DNA from: Desulfovibrio sp.
GTDB lineage: Bacteria > Desulfobacterota > Desulfovibrionia > Desulfovibrionales > Desulfovibrionaceae
Assembly: GCA_017450275.1 (NCBI GenBank)
Contig: JAFSVD010000050.1
Coordinates: forward strand, 1-62,175
Length of the DNA: 62,175 bases
Reading direction: 5' to 3'
In this document: positions 8,725-17,346 of the stretch, one piece after another
How the letters are laid out: every line of letters begins with the position of its first letter
Numbering within the stretch: position 1 is the first letter of the stretch
Position numbers and translations under genes: made by a program
The notes under the pieces: model-generated
What the model was told of the DNA's origin: nothing
Database searches by the model: none
The model's input: only the letters and a program-made list of their open reading frames with translations

Positions 8725-10338
8725 ATGGCAGCCCCAGATGTTTTTTCGGTATCGCAGATTGCTGATCTTTTGAAAAAGAACCTTGAGACCCTCTTCCCCT
8801 GGGTGTGGGTGAGGGGAGAGGTCTCAGGGGTTCGGAAAACCGTGCTTGGGCACACGTATTTTACCCTGAAAGACGCGCAGGCACAGCTCAGCTGTGCCTG
8901 GTTTCGCAATCGGATCCTTGCCCAGCGGGCGAGCTATACTTATGGAAAGGTTGATCCTGTGACCGGTGAAGTGAGGAGCCTGCAAAGGCTTCCGACGGTC
9001 ACCCCAGAGATTCTGGCACAGGGAGGGGAATTTTGCTGTTTAGGCAAAATTTCCTTCTACCCCCAGCGGGGTTCCTGCCAGATGATTGTGGAACAGATCA
9101 CCCGGTCAGGCATTGGTTTTTTGACACAGGCCTTTGAAGCGTTACGGCAAAAGCTCGATCAAAAAGGGTATTTTGCCAGGGAGCGCAAACGTCTCTTGCC
9201 AGACAATCCGCGCCGCGTTGCCTTGGTGACCAGCGAACAGGGCGCTGCTATCAAGGATTTTCTCAAAATTGCCCGCAATCGGGGCTTGGGTTCTGAGATT
9301 CGTCTCTTTCCCAGTCTTGTGCAGGGCAATGAGGCAGCGCAGTCGCTCGCCCTTGCTATCCAACAGGCCTGTGCCCAGGGCTGGGCAGAGGTTGTTGTCG
9401 TGATTCGGGGCGGAGGCTCGATCGAAGATCTCTGGTGTTTTAACGAAGAAATTGTGGCTGATGCGATTTTTCATGCGACCATTCCTGTCTTGGCAGGGAT
9501 TGGGCATGAAATCGATGTCACCTTGGCTGATATGACCGCCGATGTGCGCGCAGCCACCCCAACCCATGCGGCGGAATTGTTGTGGAAGCCCCGAGACCAT
9601 TTTCGCAGGGATATCGCCCTGTTGACAGAACGCATGGGGCAGTCGATGGAACGCATGCTTGGCACCTTGTCCACCCATCTTCTCCATGAAACACGGGCTC
9701 TGAGGGATCGATCGCCCATGGCAAAGCTTCGTATGCTAAACGATCGCCTTGCCATGGCTGCTTCCACCTTGCATGCTGCCATCCAAAAGCATCTCGAACG
9801 TCTGGATCGGGGCTTTGAGCAGCTTTGGCTGCGTTTCAGTGCGAGCATGTCAGAGACAGAGCTGCAACAAAAGATCACCCATATCGATCTTTTGCAACGA
9901 ACGCTCATCCAATGCATTTTGAAGATGCAGCAAGGGCAAAGCCAGGCGCTTGTTGCCCTGCAAACCCGTCTTATGGCAGCCATGCCCTTGGAACGGCTGT
10001 TGAAGGAATTGGCAACGCTCTCCATGCTTGAAGAGCGCCTTGTGCAGCGAGAGACACTGCTTCTTGACCAATGGGAGCAGCAGTGTACGCAGCTGACAAC
10101 AAGGCTCTTGCAGGCCATGCGGCGTTTTCTTGAAGATCGTATGGCGTGTTTGGCCAAAGAGGGCGCGCTCTTGCAAAGCGCCAATCCTCTGGCATTGCTC
10201 GGACGCGGCTACGCGATTGTGGAACAAAGCGATGGCAGCGTTGTGCAGTCCATTGCCGATCTTTCGCAGGGGACTCCCCTTGTTGTGCGGCTCAGGGATG
10301 GGTGGGTACACGTCTTGGTTGTCTCAACCCACGCTTGA
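8725..10338 (+). CDS. xseA: Exodeoxyribonuclease VII large subunit
   Basis: XseA is the catalytic large subunit of exonuclease VII, which degrades single-stranded DNA in both directions. The N-terminal OB-fold is seen as WVRGEVSGVRKT and HTYFTLKDAQAQLSC. The catalytic core has RVALVTSEQGAAIKDF, VVVVIRGGGSIEDLWCFN, IPVLAGIGHEIDVTLAD and AATPTHAAEL. A long coiled-coil follows and the C-terminal segment contains GYAIVEQSDG. At 537 residues it is somewhat longer than the E. coli protein, mainly through the coiled coil. xseB starts 34 bases after its stop. Confidence 0.95.
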   Translation: MAAPDVFSVSQIADLLKKNLETLFPWVWVRGEVSGVRKTVLGHTYFTLKDAQAQLSCAWFRNRILAQRASYTYGKVDPVTGEVRSLQRLPTVTPEILAQGGEFCCLGKISFYPQRGSCQMIVEQITRSGIGFLTQAFEALRQKLDQKGYFARERKRLLPDNPRRVALVTSEQGAAIKDFLKIARNRGLGSEIRLFPSLVQGNEAAQSLALAIQQACAQGWAEVVVVIRGGGSIEDLWCFNEEIVADAIFHATIPVLAGIGHEIDVTLADMTADVRAATPTHAAELLWKPRDHFRRDIALLTERMGQSMERMLGTLSTHLLHETRALRDRSPMAKLRMLNDRLAMAASTLHAAIQKHLERLDRGFEQLWLRFSASMSETELQQKITHIDLLQRTLIQCILKMQQGQSQALVALQTRLMAAMPLERLLKELATLSMLEERLVQRETLLLDQWEQQCTQLTTRLLQAMRRFLEDRMACLAKEGALLQSANPLALLGRGYAIVEQSDGSVVQSIADLSQGTPLVVRLRDGWVHVLVVSTHA

Positions 10339-10372
10339 ATCTGTTCAAGAGGCGTTTGAGGAGGATTGTTTT

Positions 10373-10657
10373 GTGAGTAGAAAATCGACAAAGGCATCCT
10401 TGCCTGAAGCAGAAAGCGAAACACCGAGTATGAAGGACTTTGAGACAATCTTTCAGCGCTTGCAGGAGATTGTCCGAGAGCTTGAGTCAGGCACAGTGAC
10501 CCTGGATCAGGGGATGCAGCTGTTTCAGGAAGGGGTTCGGTGTTCGAATGCGTGTCGCAGTATGCTCGAAACAGCGCGGCACACCCTGCACAAATGGCAA
10601 AACGGTGAAGCAGAGCCGATCCCTTTGCCGGCTGATGAGCAGGGGGAAGCATTTTGA
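10373..10657 (+). CDS. xseB: Exodeoxyribonuclease VII small subunit
   Basis: XseB is the small helical subunit that wraps the coiled-coil of XseA. The family pattern is clear: FETIFQRLQEIVRELESG, then LDQGMQLFQEGVRCS. The chosen start is the GTG at 10373, with GAGGAGG about eight bases upstream. Longer frames would run inside xseA. The 94-residue product is slightly longer than usual because of about 18 polar N-terminal residues. Its stop codon overlaps a palindrome at 10653-10670. Confidence 0.9.
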   Translation: MSRKSTKASLPEAESETPSMKDFETIFQRLQEIVRELESGTVTLDQGMQLFQEGVRCSNACRSMLETARHTLHKWQNGEAEPIPLPADEQGEAF

Positions 10658-10670
10658 TCATGTGATCAAA
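10653..10670. promoter_or_regulatory. 18-bp palindrome TTTGATCA-TG-TGATCAAA
   Basis: The two 8-base arms are perfect reverse complements around TG. The site overlaps the xseB stop and lies about 210 bases upstream of the ispA start. Its form recalls CRP/FNR-family operators, but the spacing is not the standard FNR one. It is not followed by a T-run, so it is not an ordinary terminator. Confidence 0.35.
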
Positions 10671-10882
10671 GAAATTGGAATTTGCAACAAACGCATTGCT
10701 TTAAAATAAAAAATATTGACCTATTCAATTGTAGCTGAAAAAGAATTATCTCTAAAAAATACAATGCGATAGTGCAAGCGTGTGGTTTTGTCCACGCTCT
10801 TGTATACTGTGATTTCTTTGTGCATCACCCATCAGAGCTTGTTTGGATGGTGTCTTGTTTTTCGCAGAGCCCGGAGGCTTCG

Positions 10883-11764
10883 ATGCTTGCCCTGGAACCC
10901 CTCTTTTCGAATCGAAGAGCCATGGTTGAGGAATATATATCGCATCTCCTGCTTGAGGAAACGATCCCGACGCATCTCAAGGAGGCGATGCGCTATAGCC
11001 TTTTGGCCGGTGGAAAAAGACTCAGACCTGTTTTGTGTTTGAGTTCAGCCCAGTTGTTTGGGGGGGAAGAAGAGGATATCCTCCCCTTTGCCTGTGCCAT
11101 TGAAATGGTGCACACCTATTCGCTCATCCACGACGATTTGCCCTGTATGGATGACGATGATCTTCGCAGAGGAAGACCTTCCAACCATAAAGCCTTTGGG
11201 GAGGCGACAGCGCTTCTGGCGGGAGATGGGCTGCTCACCGAGGCCTTTGCGCTTATGACACAAACGAAGCGGAAGCCAGCTCTGGTTCTGCACGCCATCG
11301 CTGTTTTTGCCAAGGCCGCAGGAGCCCACGGTATGGTTGGCGGCCAAGAGGTGGATCTCTCCTTTGTGGGCAAGACCCAGGTGTCCTTGGATGCGGTGAA
11401 AACCATGCACGCTATGAAGACCGGAGCCATTTTAGAGGCCTCCTGTACAACAGGAGCCATTCTCGCCGATGCCGATACCGAAAGTCTGGCAGCCATTGCC
11501 CAGTATGGCCGTGAACTGGGTATAGCCTTTCAGATTGTGGACGATATCTTGGATGAAACCGCTGATCCAGCGGTCTTGGGCAAGCCTGTCCACAGCGATC
11601 GTGACAAGAATAAAGCAACCTATCCTGCCTTAGTCGGTCTTGATACCAGCAGACGTTTAGCCAAAGAACACGCGGATCGGGCAAAAAAGGCGCTTTTGTC
11701 CTTTGATGCCGGTGCGGATTTCCTTCGTGCTTTGGCAACATTTACCGTGGAAAGGGTCTCCTGA
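10883..11764 (+). CDS. ispA: Farnesyl/geranylgeranyl diphosphate synthase
   Basis: This short-chain trans-prenyl diphosphate synthase joins isopentenyl diphosphate to allylic diphosphates. The first Asp-rich motif is DDLPCMDDDDLRRGRPS (about 80), the second is FQIVDDILD (about 215), and GGKRLRPVL near residue 40 binds diphosphate. The ATG at 10883 has CGGAGG six bases upstream; the frame is open to 10772 but the added residues do not look like family sequence. The AT-rich region before it holds TTGACC and TACAAT elements that could be a promoter. The stop codon is immediately followed by the dxs start. Confidence 0.94.
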   Translation: MLALEPLFSNRRAMVEEYISHLLLEETIPTHLKEAMRYSLLAGGKRLRPVLCLSSAQLFGGEEEDILPFACAIEMVHTYSLIHDDLPCMDDDDLRRGRPSNHKAFGEATALLAGDGLLTEAFALMTQTKRKPALVLHAIAVFAKAAGAHGMVGGQEVDLSFVGKTQVSLDAVKTMHAMKTGAILEASCTTGAILADADTESLAAIAQYGRELGIAFQIVDDILDETADPAVLGKPVHSDRDKNKATYPALVGLDTSRRLAKEHADRAKKALLSFDAGADFLRALATFTVERVS

Positions 11765-13663
11765 ATGCAGCCAACACCTCTTCTTGATTCCATCCAACAC
11801 CCATCGGATCTGAAATCCTTTGCGGAAAGCGATCTTTGTCAATTGGCGAACGAATTGCGAGAGCGCATTGTCGATGTTGTCTCGCAAAACGGGGGGCATT
11901 TAGCGCCGTCATTAGGGGTTGTAGAGCTGACCCTGGGTTTGCTTTCCGTGTTTGATGTGGAGAGGGATCGGCTTATTTGGGATGTTGGACATCAGTGTTA
12001 TGCGTATAAATTACTGACAGGCCGCCGCGATCGATTCGCTACCCTCCGAACTCTTGGGGGGATCAGCGGTTTTCCTCGTCGCGATGAAAGTCCCTACGAT
12101 CATTTTGGCGTTGGCCATTCATCGACCTCCATCTCAGCAGGGCTGGGTATGGCTATGGCCAGGGATCTTGACGGCGAAGACTATCATATCATTGCCGTGA
12201 TTGGCGACGGGGCGTTGACAGCCGGAGAGGCCTTCGAAGGCTTGAATTTGGCTGGTCATATGGGACGGCGTTTGATTGTGGTCTTAAACGACAATGAAAT
12301 GTCGATTTCACCCAATGTTGGCGCGCTTTCTCTGATTTTGAGCCGTACCTTATCGAGGCAGTGGGTTCGGCAAAAAAGACGCGATATTCTACGTTTCTTG
12401 CGTTCGATCCCCCATATCGGTGAAAATCTTGCGCTCTATGCAGAACGCGGCGAAGGGAGCTTTAAATCCTTTTTTACGCCGGGCATGCTCTTTGAGGCAC
12501 TCCATTTTACCTATATTGGACCTGTGGATGGGCACGATATTGGCGCGGTGCAAAAGCATCTGCAGATGGCAGCCCGCGTTGAAGATGGGCCTGTCTTATT
12601 GCATGTGCGCACTATCAAGGGCAAAGGCTATCCGCCTGCGGAACAAAATCCCACAAAGTACCATGGTGTTGCCTCGTTTTTGCCTGAGACCCATGCCGTT
12701 GCGAAGAAGCACTTTCCATCCTTTACGCAGGTTTTTGGCGAAACCTTAGTTGCCTTAGGAGCCGATGATCCCAAAATTATCGCCATCACAGCGGCTATGC
12801 CCGAAGGGACAGGAACAAACCTTTTTCGGGAACAGTTTCCAGATCGTTTCGTAGACTGTGGCATTTGCGAACAGCATGCCGTAACCTTTGCCGCTGGTTT
12901 GGCTACACAAGGCTATCACCCGGTTGTGGCCATTTATTCGACCTTTCTTCAGCGCAGCTACGATCAGGTGATTCACGATGTCTGCTTGCAAAATCTTCCG
13001 GTGACGTTTTGTATCGATCGTGCGGGTCTTGTCGGCGAAGACGGAGCAACGCATCACGGTATTTTTGATATTGCCTATATGCGGTCGATTCCAGGCATGC
13101 ATATAGTGGCTCCTCGCGATGAAGATATGTTGCGGCATGCGGTGAAAACAGCCATAGCGCTTTCATTGCCCTGTGCCGTGCGCTATCCGAGAGGGCCGGG
13201 CTTTGGTGTTCCCATGACACAGCCTTTGCGTGTGCTTCCCGTAGGCATTGGGGAAACTGTGCAGGAAGGCTCGACGATCGCGATTTTTGCTTGCGGCAAT
13301 CGAGTGCATCCTGTTCTTGAAGCATCGCCCTTGATTGCAGAAGCCTTGGGAATAACACCGCTTGTTTTTGATCCTATTTGGCTTAAACCCTTGCCGCTCG
13401 CTCAGATACGCGATCTTTTTGAACGGTATTCTTTTGTGGTGCTTGTCGAAGACGGTGTTTTGGCTGGTGGATTTTCGTCATCGGTTCTTGAGCAGATGGT
13501 TGATCAGGATTTGGTGGAAGGGCATCATATTCTTCGTATTGGTATTCCAGATACCTTTGTGGAACATGGAACACAACTTGAACTTCGTGAGCGCTATGGA
13601 CTTCGCGGTTATTTAATTGCAAAAAGAATTATAGAATTCTATAAAAAGCATCAAGAACATTGA
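11765..13663 (+). CDS. dxs: 1-deoxy-D-xylulose-5-phosphate synthase
   Basis: DXS is the thiamine-diphosphate enzyme that opens the MEP pathway by condensing pyruvate with glyceraldehyde 3-phosphate. Family marks are DVGHQCYAYKLLTGR (about 75), the GHSSTSISAGLG segment, the TPP-binding GDGALTAGEAFEGLN through LNDNEMSIS, and the pyrimidine-domain CDS block GICEQHAVTFAAGLA and DRAGLVGEDGATHHG. The 632-residue length is normal. It follows ispA with no gap, so the two are co-transcribed, and a hairpin overlaps its stop codon. Confidence 0.97.
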   Translation: MQPTPLLDSIQHPSDLKSFAESDLCQLANELRERIVDVVSQNGGHLAPSLGVVELTLGLLSVFDVERDRLIWDVGHQCYAYKLLTGRRDRFATLRTLGGISGFPRRDESPYDHFGVGHSSTSISAGLGMAMARDLDGEDYHIIAVIGDGALTAGEAFEGLNLAGHMGRRLIVVLNDNEMSISPNVGALSLILSRTLSRQWVRQKRRDILRFLRSIPHIGENLALYAERGEGSFKSFFTPGMLFEALHFTYIGPVDGHDIGAVQKHLQMAARVEDGPVLLHVRTIKGKGYPPAEQNPTKYHGVASFLPETHAVAKKHFPSFTQVFGETLVALGADDPKIIAITAAMPEGTGTNLFREQFPDRFVDCGICEQHAVTFAAGLATQGYHPVVAIYSTFLQRSYDQVIHDVCLQNLPVTFCIDRAGLVGEDGATHHGIFDIAYMRSIPGMHIVAPRDEDMLRHAVKTAIALSLPCAVRYPRGPGFGVPMTQPLRVLPVGIGETVQEGSTIAIFACGNRVHPVLEASPLIAEALGITPLVFDPIWLKPLPLAQIRDLFERYSFVVLVEDGVLAGGFSSSVLEQMVDQDLVEGHHILRIGIPDTFVEHGTQLELRERYGLRGYLIAKRIIEFYKKHQEH

Positions 13664-13674
13664 TGAGCTTTTTG
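13649..13674 (+). terminator. Terminator of the dxs transcript
   Basis: CATCAA and TTGATG pair around a five-base loop and are followed by AGCTTTTTG. The stem overlaps the dxs stop codon. Confidence 0.6.
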
Positions 13675-13822
13675 ATAAGCAAAAGAATGATATTTTTTTC
13701 TTTATCAACAAATGCTTCTTTGTTCTTATTGAACAGTAAACGAAAATACGCATTAGAGATATACTTGTATTAAAGACAGGGATTTTGTTCTCGTTTCTTG
13801 TCATTCAAATGGGGGGAGAGCC

Positions 13823-14548
13823 GTGCAAGATATCGTATGGAATCCCTGGCATGGCTGTCACAAGATAAGCCCTGGGTGCAAGCATTGTTATATGTATAGA
13901 AGGGATGCTGAGTTTGGAAAAGACAGCTCTATTGTAACTAAGACAAAGAATTTTTCTTTGCCAGTGATGAAAAAAAGAGATGGTTCATATAAAATTCCCC
14001 CTCAATCTCATGTCTATGCGTGTATGACTTCAGATTTTTTTCTTGAAGATGCTGATCCGTGGAGGGATGATATCTGGGCAATGATTGATCAACGCCGTGA
14101 TCTCCAATTTACTATTATAACAAAACGTATTAGTCGAATGCGTGTTTGTCTCCCGAGAGATTGGGGGGAAGGCTATAATCATGTGCGTATTTGCGCAACC
14201 TGTGAAAACCAAAGTACTGCAGATGCTCGTATTCCACACCTTCTTGCCCTATCTATCAAACATCGAAGTCTCATTCATGAACCCATGCTTGAGGCGATTG
14301 ATATCGAACCGTATCTCAAAACTGGGCTTATTGAACGTGTCATCTGCGGGGGTGAATCAGGTCCAGAATCTCGCCTTTGTGATTATGCGTGGATTTTGCA
14401 AACAAGAGAGCAATGCTTAAAATATAATGTTGATTTTATTTTTAAGCAAACAGGAAGATTGTTTAAAAAAGATTCCCGTATTTATGTTATTCCACGAAAA
14501 ATCCAAATGAGTCAGGCAAGAAAAGCAAATATAAATCTCTATTTTTAA
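13823..14548 (+). CDS. DUF5131 family protein (phage Gp37/Gp68-like)
   Basis: The N terminus WNPWHGCHKISPGCKHCYMYRR carries the three-cysteine CX7CX2C arrangement typical of DUF5131 (phage Gp37Gp68-like) proteins, a family related to radical-SAM/spore-photoproduct-like folds and common on phages and mobile DNA. Later family marks are MTSDFFLEDADPWRDD, TKRISRM and the motif ICGGESGPESRLCDYAW. The biochemical role is not established. A GTG start at 13823 has a GGGGGGAG ribosome site. The gene is clearly more AT-rich than its neighbours, stands alone, and is closed by its own terminator, which suggests horizontal transfer. Confidence 0.85.
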   Translation: MQDIVWNPWHGCHKISPGCKHCYMYRRDAEFGKDSSIVTKTKNFSLPVMKKRDGSYKIPPQSHVYACMTSDFFLEDADPWRDDIWAMIDQRRDLQFTIITKRISRMRVCLPRDWGEGYNHVRICATCENQSTADARIPHLLALSIKHRSLIHEPMLEAIDIEPYLKTGLIERVICGGESGPESRLCDYAWILQTREQCLKYNVDFIFKQTGRLFKKDSRIYVIPRKIQMSQARKANINLYF

Positions 14549-14567
14549 TTCTCGCTATAAAATATTT

Positions 14568-14604
14568 AAACTCTGTTGAGTAGCACTTGACAGAGTTTTT
14601 TTAT
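14568..14604 (+). terminator. Terminator after the DUF5131 gene
   Basis: AAACTCTGT and ACAGAGTTT form a stem followed by a run of T (TTTTTTTATTT), shortly after the stop codon at 14548. Confidence 0.75.
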
Positions 14605-14639
14605 TTACAGTGCTTTATATAGATCGATAAGGGGGAATA

Positions 14640-16250
14640 ATGCGTTTCTATCTTGCTTTTGCACTTTGTCTTTGCTTTTTGCTGGCTGGCTGTAGTGGAA
14701 AAAGAGCGGAGAATATAGAACCGCACGCCGATCTCCTCCTTCTTCATACCAACGATACGCATTCGTATTTGGCAGGCTTGGATGCTCATGGACGGGTATG
14801 TCTTGATGATGCCCCATGCTTTGGTGGCTATGCCAGAATAGCCTATGCGATCAACGATGCCAAAAAGCGCGGAGAAAATGTCCTTGCTCTTGATGCCGGC
14901 GATATGTTCCAGGGCACCTTGTTCTATTCGCAAAATAAGTGGCCAATTCTTGCCAAGATCCGGGAACTCCTTCCCTACGATGCCCAGACATTGGGGAATC
15001 ACGAGTGGGATGAAGGCTGTGGCGAACTCGCCAAATTTCTCAATGCCAAACACCATTTCCCCATGCTTTGCGCCAATCTCTCGCCTCGTAAGGGCTGTCC
15101 CCTGCTTGGAAGCGATACAGCGCCGTATCACATTTTCCGCATAGGCGGGCATCAGGTTGCTGTCATCGGTCTTGCCAACGATGGTGTGCAAGGGCTTTCC
15201 GCTGCCTGTCGCTGGACGTTTTTTGACGACAGAGTTGAGAGTGTCCAACGGGCTGTTGCTGCTCTTGAAAAACAAGGGGTTCAGCGCATTATTTTGCTCA
15301 CCCACATTGGTTTGTCTGATGACATCCGTCTTGCGCAACGTGTCAATGGTGTGGATGTCATTGTGGGAGGGCATAGCCATTCGTATTTGGGCAGTGATTC
15401 GACAGAAGGCCCCTATCCCATTGTTTTGAAAACGCCCAAGGGTGAGCCTGTGCTTGTTGTGACAGCGAAATGGGCAACCCAGTATCTTGGAGAACTGGCT
15501 TGTTTCTTCGATGCCCAGGGGGTGTTGACGCATTGGCATGGCCGATTGCGGCTGCTTCGCCCCGAAGAGCCGAGAGATCCTGCGGTTTCGGCCTTTGTCG
15601 CTCGCTACGCTCAGCCTTTGCAGTCCTTTCTTGACAAAAGCATCGGATACCAAGAATGGAATATGGGGGATGACGGCCACGATATCTGCGTTAAAAAGGA
15701 ATGTTTGAGCGCAACCATTATGGCGGATGCCATGCTTGCCTATGGCAAACAATACGATGCCACACTGAGTCTGTTTAACAGCGGTGGGGTGCGTGCCGCT
15801 CTTCCAAGGGGACGAATCAGCATGGGGGATATTTTGAATGCCTTCCCCTTTGGCAATACCATAGAGGTGCGAGAATACCGTGGTGAGGATATTTTGAAAG
15901 CCCTGGAATGGGGGGTGAGGGAAGAAAAGGCGAGTGGCTCTGCCATGCTTCAGACGGCGGGTCTTCGCTATCAGGTCATAGCGTCCAATCCCCCTGGAAA
16001 ACGCGTGCTTGATGCCACTCTTTTGCTGCCCAACGGCTCAGAGGAACCATTGCGCAAAAAGAGTCGGTATAGGGTTGTTTTGTCGAATTATTTAGCCCAA
16101 GGCGGGGATCATTTTCGCATGTTGGTCAAGGGAAAGAGCCTTGTACACAAAAAACCCAAAGATGTGGATGTGCTCGCCAACTACCTTGCCATCCACAATC
16201 CCTTGCCCAAGCCCCGGATGGGACGCCTGATTCAAAAGAATGTGCCGTAG
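14640..16250 (+). CDS. 5'-nucleotidase/2',3'-cyclic phosphodiesterase lipoprotein (UshA-like)
   Basis: A lipoprotein signal ends in the lipobox LLAGC at about residue 19. The metallophosphatase domain has the full motif set: LLHTNDTHSY, ALDAGDMFQGT, TLGNHEWDEG, ILLTHIG and VGGHSHSYL. A C-terminal 5'-nucleotidase domain follows, with LFNSGGVRAALPRGRISMGD and VLSNYLAQGGDHF. UshA-type enzymes hydrolyse nucleotides or related phosphoesters in the periplasm; here the enzyme is probably anchored to a membrane. It is monocistronic between the DUF5131 terminator and the convergent tilS, only 13 bases away. Confidence 0.93.
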   Translation: MRFYLAFALCLCFLLAGCSGKRAENIEPHADLLLLHTNDTHSYLAGLDAHGRVCLDDAPCFGGYARIAYAINDAKKRGENVLALDAGDMFQGTLFYSQNKWPILAKIRELLPYDAQTLGNHEWDEGCGELAKFLNAKHHFPMLCANLSPRKGCPLLGSDTAPYHIFRIGGHQVAVIGLANDGVQGLSAACRWTFFDDRVESVQRAVAALEKQGVQRIILLTHIGLSDDIRLAQRVNGVDVIVGGHSHSYLGSDSTEGPYPIVLKTPKGEPVLVVTAKWATQYLGELACFFDAQGVLTHWHGRLRLLRPEEPRDPAVSAFVARYAQPLQSFLDKSIGYQEWNMGDDGHDICVKKECLSATIMADAMLAYGKQYDATLSLFNSGGVRAALPRGRISMGDILNAFPFGNTIEVREYRGEDILKALEWGVREEKASGSAMLQTAGLRYQVIASNPPGKRVLDATLLLPNGSEEPLRKKSRYRVVLSNYLAQGGDHFRMLVKGKSLVHKKPKDVDVLANYLAIHNPLPKPRMGRLIQKNVP

Positions 16251-16263
16251 TTGTGATACGCAC

Positions 16264-17346
16264 TTATCCTTGGGAGGAAGTGGGGCGTCTTGCTTGCAGG
16301 GTGAGGCCGTCTTTGGCAACACGGGCGCAAATACCCCCTGGAAGCGGGAGTGTTTTTGTGCCTTTTGCCTGGGTGATAAGGTGGTCAAGCGCAAAAAGAT
16401 GGGATGCTGTTGCCTGCTTCGAATCCAGCTGCCACTGTTTTTGTACGCACCCAAGGATAGTAAGGCAGAGGCGAAGGATGCGCAGGCGCTCCGCTGGGAG
16501 CAGGCCTTGAATGGCTGCCGGAAAGTGGATCTGAACCAGGCTTGGTTGGAAGGAGAAAGAGCAAGGGAGGGAGTGGAGAAGGGTTGTGAGGTGGGCATCC
16601 CAAAAGGCTCGATCGTAGGATGCCATGGTGGAAAGGTGGGTGATTGTTTGGGGAAAATGGGGATTTTCCCGGTGGAAGAGTGGCAGAATTGTTGTGCGGA
16701 AGCGGTTGCGGGTATAGCGGAGATCGTTGTTGGATTGGTCAAAAAACCATTCTTGCTTAAGACTTTGCACAAGAGCCGTCAGTTTGGCCTTGTTCCAGGG
16801 GAGAAGCGGGCGCAGGATATGGCGCTCTTCGTCATAGTCTCGCATGCCACCGAGCGCTGGCCAGCCGCAGCCCCGTGTCAGGCGCATAAGGACGTCTTCG
16901 GCCAAATCGTCGGCGTGGTGGGCAATCACAATATAGTCTGCCTGAAGCAGTGTGCGTTCGTGGGCAAGGCATTGATAGCGAAGGGTGCGGGCAGCTTCTT
17001 CAAGGCCAATGGCATGGGCTAAGGCATAGTCTTTGACAGCGATGGTTCGTACACGGCAGGGAATGGCGAGGCGTTCGAGAAAGGCTTTTGTTCCTGCCAC
17101 TTCCTCTTCCGCTTCAGGTCTGAGACCATGATTGATGGTAATAGCGGAAAGGGTTGCGTCCAGGCGTTTTTGCACAAGGGCGAAGAGAAAGGCGCAGGCC
17201 GTTGAATCAACACCGCCGGAACAGGCCAAGAGAAAATGGCTTCCCTGGGGAATGTGAAGATGCTTTTGGATATGGCTGGCAACTTCAAGGGCAAAGCGGG
17301 CACAGGGGGTGGGGACGCTTGCGAGCGTGACGGCTTTTGTTGGCAC
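16264..17346 (-). CDS. tilS: tRNA(Ile)-lysidine synthase
   Basis: TilS modifies C34 of tRNA-Ile(CAU) with lysine so that it reads AUA codons. The PP-loop ATPase motif is LLACSGGVDSTACAFLF near residue 45. Further family marks are NHGLRPEA, AHHADDLAEDVLMRL and RHILRPLLPW. At 360 residues it is shorter than the E. coli enzyme and carries a reduced C-terminal domain. Its start abuts the hemA stop, so it is the last gene of the rnc-siroheme-hemX-hemA-tilS run, an order typical of Desulfovibrio relatives. Confidence 0.93.
   Translation of the reverse strand: MPTKAVTLASVPTPCARFALEVASHIQKHLHIPQGSHFLLACSGGVDSTACAFLFALVQKRLDATLSAITINHGLRPEAEEEVAGTKAFLERLAIPCRVRTIAVKDYALAHAIGLEEAARTLRYQCLAHERTLLQADYIVIAHHADDLAEDVLMRLTRGCGWPALGGMRDYDEERHILRPLLPWNKAKLTALVQSLKQEWFFDQSNNDLRYTRNRFRTTILPLFHRENPHFPQTITHLSTMASYDRAFWDAHLTTLLHSLPCSFSFQPSLVQIHFPAAIQGLLPAERLRILRLCLTILGCVQKQWQLDSKQATASHLFALDHLITQAKGTKTLPLPGGICARVAKDGLTLQARRPTSSQG

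Noticed and set aside
14601-15752. A 383-codon minus-strand frame opposite the 5'-nucleotidase gene
   Set aside because: It mirrors a gene with clear metallophosphatase motifs and has no recognisable features.
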